A stretch of DNA of 64,000 bases from Cotesia glomerata (Eukaryota > Arthropoda > Insecta > Hymenoptera > Braconidae): the NCBI RefSeq assembly GCF_020080835.1, contig NC_058163.1, positions 18,069,904 through 18,133,903 on the forward strand, written 5' to 3'. The position numbers and the translations under genes are program-made. A model generated the notes under the pieces. The model was given only the letters and a program-made list of their open reading frames with translations, was not told the DNA's origin and ran no database searches. Positions 58,022 to 64,000 of this stretch are shown piece by piece. Each line of letters starts with the position of its first letter. Position 1 is the first letter of the stretch.

Positions 58022-58024
<3 letters not shown>
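57530..58024. repeat. Interspersed non-coding repeat ending in (CA)n
   Basis: Contains three TTTGAGCTC/AAGCTCAAA palindromic motifs at 57570-57670. A conserved-looking segment follows (GTACCGATTTTCACGCAGTTGG ... CGATCGAATCGGTCAAGCC) that runs into the CA microsatellite. Such segments are common dispersed repeats in insect genomes as I recall; no family name is assigned. Confidence 0.45.

Positions 58025-58079
<55 letters not shown>
58025..58079. repeat. (CA)n microsatellite at 5' edge of R1-like LINE
   Basis: About 27 CA repeats end exactly where the GC-rich LINE 5' UTR begins (CCGTCGGAAGAAGCC). Confidence 0.95.
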
Positions 58080-58081
<2 letters not shown>

Positions 58082-58490
58082 GTCGGAAGAAGCCAAACTC
58101 CTACCGGGCGCGTCCCCAGGTGACGGATAGGGGGGTCCTAACCGGTCGTAAGATCGGCGGATTGGGGCGAAATAAAATAGCCCTCGCGGACCAAATCAGG
58201 CATCGGAGCTGAAGAGTAACAGCCACCGTCCGTGTATCCTTGTGGGTCGGAGAAAGCTCGCTGTTCTTCGGAGCAGAGGGTAAGAGCGAAATAAAATAGC
58301 TCTCGCGGTAAAAAACGAAAACTCCCCTTTCGGCAGGAAGGGTTGGTCACACCATCTGACCTAGGGTCACGTACGCAAGGGGATAAGGTGACACTGCTCG
58401 AAAGAGATGTGCGAAATGATCCTTATAGCGCGGTGTACGTGGTAACTCCCGGCATCTACGTGCCGCACCCACGGGAGCAAGAGGAAGCCG

Positions 58491-59999
58491 ATGAAGGAAG
58501 CAGGTGCAGGGTCGAAGCGGTTGAGATTTCCCGCTTCAATGACCGAAAGCTCTTATAGCAATGGAGGTAGCTGTAAGAGTGATCTTCCGGAGGCATCGCG
58601 TTCGGAGACGACCTTTTGCTTTGGAGTATCACTCAAAATCATGGAAGAAACGAAAAATCAAGAAAAGGACAGGAGTATTAGTGGGCCTCACGCCCAAGAA
58701 GCAGCGATTACCGTAAGCGCTGAGATGAAGCGGACGCAAGCGCTGGAACGCCTCGAAAAGCTGACCAGCGAACTGCATGAGTTTGTCCAATCAAAGGTCA
58801 ATATCCATAAAGAGATAAAGGCCAAGGCAACCGGGGTAGTTAACGCCCTTCGAAGGTTTAAAAAACTGGACGAAGAATGGCAGTCACCTCGACGACTCAC
58901 TCCTCGTCTTACGCCGGAGAAGAGCAGTCAACTAACTGTGGAGATCGAAGAATCAATGGACACCGGAGGCGATGGTGACGGTGAATCTGATGCTAAAGAC
59001 GAAGGTCATACTTCCAACAAGTCTAACAAGAGGAAGGACCGAAACTCCCCAGATGGAATAGATGGCCGATTGACGAAGAGAAAGGACTTGAAACCAAGTC
59101 CTCCGAAAAACGTGATGAAGCAGAACGCCGAAAAAAAAGACGCGACTGATTGGAAAGATGTCCACACAAGGAAAGAGAAACGGAGGCTAGCCAAACAGCT
59201 CCCAAAGAAGCCTCCAAAGAAGCCCAGGCCGGAGTCTAAGCGCAAAAAACCGCTCAAATGGATCAGACCCGACGCACTGATCATCCGCCCGGCCGAGAAA
59301 GCAAAGTACGCCGAGATTTTGCGTCGCATAAAGAAGGACGTCCCTGATGAGCAAGTTCGCACAACAGTGGACAAGATCAACAAGACCAGAAGCGGAGACT
59401 TGCTGATTACGATTTCGCGGAAGTGCGTGGACAAAGGCCAAGGCCTGCAACATACCATCGCAAAAATTCTTAAGGAGGAGGCCAAAGTGATCTGCAAAGA
59501 GCCACAAGAAGACATCGAGATCCGAGACCTAGATGACACCACAACAAAGGAGGATATTCAGGCTGCCCTGCATACGGTAACCAAGGAGCTCTGCGAAATA
59601 CTACCAGAGACAATCAAGATCCGCAAAGCCTACAGAGGTACCCAAACCGCTGTCGTGACACTACCGGCTGCAGCAGCTCAGAAGATATTAGAAGGAAGCG
59701 GTAAAATCCGAATTGGCTGGGTCAACTGCCGAATTAGAGCCACGAGGAAACCTACCCAATCCTACAAATGCTGGCATTTCGGGCACCACGGATCCCAGTG
59801 CAGAAGCAAGACAGATCGATCCAAGCTATGCATCAGATGCGGCCAAGAAGGACACAAGATTGCGGACTGTAAAAACCCAGCGAAGTGTGTATTATGTGCG
59901 GAAAATAAGAGCGCAGAGAACGCTGCCCATCACGCCGGCACATACAGGTGCCCGGTATACAAAGAGGCACTCCAGAGAATGACAAGCAAGCAAACATGA
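58491..59999 (+). CDS. R1-like LINE ORF1 (Gag-like) protein
   Basis: 502 aa if started at 58491; an alternative Met at 58641 (MEETKNQEK) fits the Gag layout equally well. It is basic and rich in Lys, Glu and Pro in the middle (RKKPLKWIRPDALII). Three Cys/His knuckles lie near the C-terminus (CWHFGHHGSQC, CIRCGQEGHKIADC, CVLCAE), typical of R1-clade ORF1. The first knuckle has C-x-H in place of the usual C-x-x-C. The stop codon TGA overlaps the ORF2 ATG as ATGA. Confidence 0.88.
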   Translation: MKEAGAGSKRLRFPASMTESSYSNGGSCKSDLPEASRSETTFCFGVSLKIMEETKNQEKDRSISGPHAQEAAITVSAEMKRTQALERLEKLTSELHEFVQSKVNIHKEIKAKATGVVNALRRFKKLDEEWQSPRRLTPRLTPEKSSQLTVEIEESMDTGGDGDGESDAKDEGHTSNKSNKRKDRNSPDGIDGRLTKRKDLKPSPPKNVMKQNAEKKDATDWKDVHTRKEKRRLAKQLPKKPPKKPRPESKRKKPLKWIRPDALIIRPAEKAKYAEILRRIKKDVPDEQVRTTVDKINKTRSGDLLITISRKCVDKGQGLQHTIAKILKEEAKVICKEPQEDIEIRDLDDTTTKEDIQAALHTVTKELCEILPETIKIRKAYRGTQTAVVTLPAAAAQKILEGSGKIRIGWVNCRIRATRKPTQSYKCWHFGHHGSQCRSKTDRSKLCIRCGQEGHKIADCKNPAKCVLCAENKSAENAAHHAGTYRCPVYKEALQRMTSKQT

Positions 60000-62977
60000 G
60001 GATATTACAGCTTAACCTCAATCACTGTGAGGCCGCGCATGACCTGCTCGTGCAGACCATGCGTGAATTAGAGCTTGATTTAGTAATAATAGCAGAGCCA
60101 TACAGACACCTGAATAACCAACCTTGGGAAACTGACAGCACCACCAAGGCTGTCATCTGGTCCTGTGGCAAACTTCCCTTCCAGAGCATAGTGAGCAATG
60201 ATAGTATCGGCTTTGTAGCAGCGTCTATTAACGACATCCGTCTTTATAGTTGCTATGCACCACCTAGCCTTTCCATTGCCGACTTTACTGATTTCCTGGA
60301 TCGACTAACCGAAGACGCAAAGCAATACTACCCAGTAGCTATAGCAGGGGACTTCAATTCCTGGGCGGTAGACTGGGGCAGCAAGCAGACTAATGCGCGA
60401 GGCAAGGCACTACGTGAAGCAATGGCCTCACTGGACGTGGTCCTTCTCAACATCGGTGAGACACCAACATATACCAAGGGAGAGGCTAGTTCGATAATAG
60501 ACCTCACATTCGTCAGCAGCAGCTTATTGAAAGGAAACTATTCTTGGGAAGTCTTAAACACCTACACCGCCAGCGACCACAGTGCAATACTTTGGGAAAT
60601 ATCAGCTGGCCGGAGCCCTCAAAGAGCAACTAGACAAACTAATGCAGCTGGATGGAAAGTGAAAGACTTTGACTCGGAAGCTTTGGTAGTAGCCTTAGAC
60701 AGTGACTCGACCATCATCACAGGAAATGCTGTAGAGAAGACGAAGGACTTAATGACGAGAATTGCCCAGGCGTGCGACACCTGCATGCCCCGTAAGCGTG
60801 GCATCAGTAAAAGACCATCGGTGCACACGTGAAATGATCATATTAACGCCCTTCGCACAGCTTGTCACCAAAAGAGAAGATTGTCACAGCGTGGCCGCCG
60901 ACGACCTAACTCTGCGAAGCTGGTCGCAGAATACAAAAAGGCCCGTCAAGAACTGAACAAGGCTATCAAAAATAGCAAAAGACGCTGTTGGAAGGAACTC
61001 GTCGATGAGGTAGAAAAGGACCCATGGAGCAGACCGTATAGGGTGGTCATGACCCACCTGAAGCGCCAGCCAATGCCATCACCTACGTGTCCACAGCTCC
61101 TGGAAAGAATAGTTTCTACGCTGTTTCCTCGACAAAGTAAGTTCGGCTATTCTTCATTGCCAGTAAATCAAGAAGATATTCCACCTGTCACAGAAGAGGA
61201 ACTGATGGAGGCGTGCAACCGAGTAGGGAATAATAAGGCGCCGGGATTGGATGGAATCCCGAATATCGCATTAAAAACAGCTATTAAAGCAGCGCCAAAT
61301 CTATTCTTAGATACCTACGATTCGTGCCTCAAAGAAGGGATTTTTCCTAGAAGATGGAAACAGCAAAGACTTGTACTTCTCCCTAAAGGGAAGAAGCCAC
61401 CGGACGAGCCATCATCCTACCGACCACTCTGCATGCTGGATACAGCGGGTAAGATATTAGAGCGTATAATGCACCAACGAATAGAAGCAGTCGTCGATCC
61501 ACTCCTAGCAGAAGGCCAGTATGGTTTCCGGAAAGGACGATCAACGCTGGATGCGATCAACCTGGTGGTCGATACAGCTAAGGAGGCAATCGCTGGAAAG
61601 AGATGGGAACGTGGCAGAAAGAAGTATTGTTTAGTGGCTGCCTTGGACATCAAAAATGCCTTCAATTCCGCTAACTGGGACTGCATCATGCGAGCTCTCG
61701 AAGATAAAGAAGTACCAGTATACCTGCGCAGAATAGTAACAAACTACTTTACAGACAGAGTCCTCAAATATGACACTAAAAACGGTCCACGGGAGTACGA
61801 AATAACCGGAGGAGTGCCACAGGGCTCGGTTTTGGGTCCTTTGCTGTGGAACATCATGTATGATGGTCTCCTGAGAGTTGCATTACCATCAGAAGTGAAA
61901 CTTGTTGCATATGCCGATGATGTAGCGGTAGTGATTGTCGCGAAACACTTGGAAGAGATCAATCTGGCTTTCGATATCACATTTAGCCGGATTAATCTAT
62001 GGATGGAGATGATGAAGTTGGAGTTAGCCAAGCACAAAACTGAAGCTGTGCTCATCACCAGCAGAAAGATCGTAGAAAACATCAAGCTGAATGTCGGCGA
62101 GCAGGAGATCGCATCGCAACCATTTATCCGATATCTGGGGGTGACGCTGGATGCCCGACTGAACTTTAAACAACAGGTCGAACACGTAAGTGCTAAAGCA
62201 TCAGCGGTGGTAACTAGCCTATCAAGACTGATGCCGAATGTTGGAGGCCCGAAGCAGAGCAGGAGACTATTGCTGTCGTCAGTAGTCACATCAGTGCTCA
62301 CATATGGAATATCCGTTTGGGCAGACGCGCTGGAGACCCAAGAATCATGGAGGAAAGCCGGACCGGTCTACCGATTAAGTGCACTGAGAGTTGCAAGCGC
62401 CTTCCGCACAATATCCGAGGAGGCAGTGTGCGTCATTTCTGGAACTCTGCCTCTTAGAGTCCTAGCTGAGGAAAGACGGAACCTATACCACCGAAAGAAG
62501 TCATCTACACTGAGCGCTGAAGAACTGAGAACTGAAGAGCGACAACATAGTATAGCAAGATGGCAACAACTATGGGATGCTGCGAAGAAGGGAAGATGGA
62601 CTCATCGACTTATACCAAGGATTGACGTTTGGCTTAACCGGAATCACGGCGAGGCCAACTACTATCTGACCCAGATGTTGTCAGGACACGGCTGTTTCCG
62701 GGAGTAACTTTATCGCTTTAAGCACGATAATTCCCCAGAGTGTCCGTCTTGCCCAAGAGTTGCTGAAAATGCGGAGCACGTTTTCTTTGAGTGCCCTCGT
62801 TTTAACCCACAGCGTGATGAGTTAGAGAAGATCCTGAACAAGAAAATCACACCAGAGTCAATAGTAGAAGAAATGCTGTCATCCGAAGCTGCCTGGAACG
62901 CCACAAGCACGTTTACCACCGAAGTGCTTACAGAGCTGCGTTCCATTGAAAGAAAAAGGGCAAATGACAGAAACTAG
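59996..62977 (+). pseudogene. R1-like LINE ORF2 with two nonsense codons
   Basis: A 993-codon frame from ATG 59996 to TAG 62975, interrupted in frame by TGA at 60830 and TAA at 62705. APE endonuclease: IIAEPYR, AGDFNSWAVDWG, SDHSAI. RT: APGLDGIPN, YRPLCMLD, GQYGFRKGRSTLDA, ALDIKNAFNSANW, GGVPQGSVLGPLLWN, AYADDVAVV. A zinc knuckle C-x2-C-x8-H-x4-C lies after the second stop (62743-62795). The first stop sits where the second copy (63256+) has two Trp codons. Enzymatic domains are otherwise uninterrupted. ATGA overlap implies translation by termination-reinitiation, as known for R1-clade elements. Confidence 0.88.
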
Positions 62978-63235
62978 AAGGAAGGAAAAATAACACCTTA
63001 GCCACCAGAAGAAATAGCAGTAGCTAGATCCTCCCCTCACGAAGTAATGCCTGACGGCGGTTTCCATGAGGGATTAGAGGAAAGAAGAAAAGGGGTTTAG
63101 GGTTTAGTGGGTAAGGGCGTTAGCGTCGAGTTTTAGTATGACGTTGCGTCGAGTCGCCACATATCTAGGCCGAACAGCTATGCCTGGAATCCGTAAAAAG
63201 GATTCCCCCTCCTTAAAACAAAAAAAAAAAAAAAA

Positions 63236-63255
63236 CACACACACACACACACACA
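63236..63255. repeat. (CA)n between two R1-like LINEs
   Basis: Ten or so CA repeats between the poly(A) of the first LINE and the first base of the truncated second one. Confidence 0.9.
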
Positions 63256-64000
63256 TTAGTAGCTCTCAATAGTGACCAGATTATCGCAGGCTGCGCAGAA
63301 GAGAAGACCAAGGACCTGATGAAAAGAGTGACCCAGGCTTGTGACGCCAGTATGTCTCGTAGACGTGGCATGAACACAAGACCTTCCGTTCACTGGTGGA
63401 ACGACCACATCAGCGCCCTTCGTAAAGAGTGTCATCAGGAGAGAAGAATATCTCAGCGTGGCTACCGACGACCTAACTCTGCGGAGCTGGTCGCAGAGTA
63501 CAAAAAAGCCCGTCGATCCCTGAACAAAGCGATCAAAGATAGCAAAAGAAAATGCTGGAAGGAGCTCATCAACGAGGTGGACAGAGATCTGTGGAGTAGG
63601 CCGTATAAGGTGGTCATGACCCATCTTAAAAACCAGCTAATGCCATCACCCACGTGTCCTCAACTCCTACAGAAGATCGTAAACGCATTGTTTCCCGAAC
63701 AAAGCGAGTTTAACTACCTATTAGCGCAGAATGAAATGGATGACATTCCATCTGTCACGGAGGAAGAACTGGTGGAGGCTTGTAATCGTATAGGGAACAA
63801 TAAAGCGCCGGGATTGGACGGGGTCCCCAATATTGCTTTAAAAACAACTATTAAAGCAGTGCCATCATTGTTCCTGGATGTCTACGACACATGCCTCAAG
63901 AAAGGGATTTTCCCTCGGAAGTGGAAGCAGCAACGACTAGTACTACTTCCAAAAGGGAAAAAGCCACCAGAAGAACCGTCATCTTATCGACCACTTTGTA
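63256..64000 (+). CDS. Second R1/Waldo-like LINE ORF2, 5'-truncated, runs off window
   Basis: An open frame from 63256 (LVALNSDQIIAG) to the window end, with no ATG and no stop, so it is easily missed. It aligns with 60695 onwards of the first LINE: EEKTKDLMKRV, RPSVHWWNDHI, RGYRRPNSAELVAEYKKAR, APGLDGVPN, SSYRPLC. The protein differs at many positions, so this is a separate subfamily rather than a duplicate. It begins between endonuclease and RT, directly after (CA)n, as expected for a 5'-truncated insertion. Confidence 0.88.

Larger units (their letters stand above)
58080..63235 (+). mobile_element. Full-length R1/Waldo-like LINE in (CA)n
   Basis: 5' UTR 58080-58490, ORF1, ORF2, 3' UTR 62978-63215 and poly(A) to 63235. 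(CA)n lies immediately on both sides. The Waldo branch of the R1 clade is known for insertion into ACAY/CA repeats, which fits. No terminal truncation was seen. Confidence 0.85.

Overview
The window is a stretch of animal nuclear genome, almost certainly an insect and possibly a hymenopteran. The basis is the high AT content, short GT-AG introns, three ordinary animal genes (catalase, maelstrom, and a serine carboxypeptidase of the SCPEP1 type) and a dense, insect-like set of transposable elements: R1/Waldo-like and R4/Dong-like LINEs, BEL, DIRS, Helitron, mariner MITEs, and a CACTA/EnSpm-like transposase with a BEN-like companion gene. The order within insects is inference.

Layout. 1-11.5 kb: a compound of related DNA-transposon copies. 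One copy (about 4.69-11.5 kb) carries a four-exon transposase on + and, head to head with it, a six-exon BEN-like gene on -. A second copy that has lost its transposase body lies inverted at 1-3.4 kb. Together they form a palindrome with arms of about 2.9 kb. A third partial copy sits between them. 11.9 kb: a Helitron 3' end. 12.9-16.4 kb: a broken transposon gene whose two halves flank the 3' half of a BEL retrotransposon. 17.0-17.5 kb: a mariner-type MITE.

18.5-35.9 kb: the catalase gene, 7 exons, on +. Its 18-codon first exon is separated from the rest by an intron of about 14.8 kb. That intron holds MITEs, a TDP-43-like orphan exon, a DIRS retrotransposon (22.5-29.1 kb, -) interrupted by two solo-LTR-like insertions, AT microsatellites and GC-mixed unassigned sequence.

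37.1-48.1 kb: a run of (TTA)n microsatellite blocks with elements lodged between them: a tRNA-derived SINE, a 1.8-kb solo-LTR-like element, an R4/Dong-like LINE and a second LINE of the APE type with both ORFs open. 48.5-51.8 kb: maelstrom (+), the HMG-box piRNA-pathway protein, 7 exons. It converges with a partial serine carboxypeptidase gene (52.5-54.1 kb, -) that carries two nonsense codons. 54.2-56.1 kb: repeat-rich sequence resembling the long LTRs. 58.0-64.0 kb: an R1/Waldo-like LINE lying exactly between (CA)n tracts, followed by a second, 5'-truncated relative that starts directly after (CA)n and runs off the window.

The host genes do not form an operon. The unifying theme is nested transposition, with simple-sequence repeats (TTA, CA, TA) serving as landing sites. 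No prokaryotic features, CRISPR array or rRNA gene was seen.
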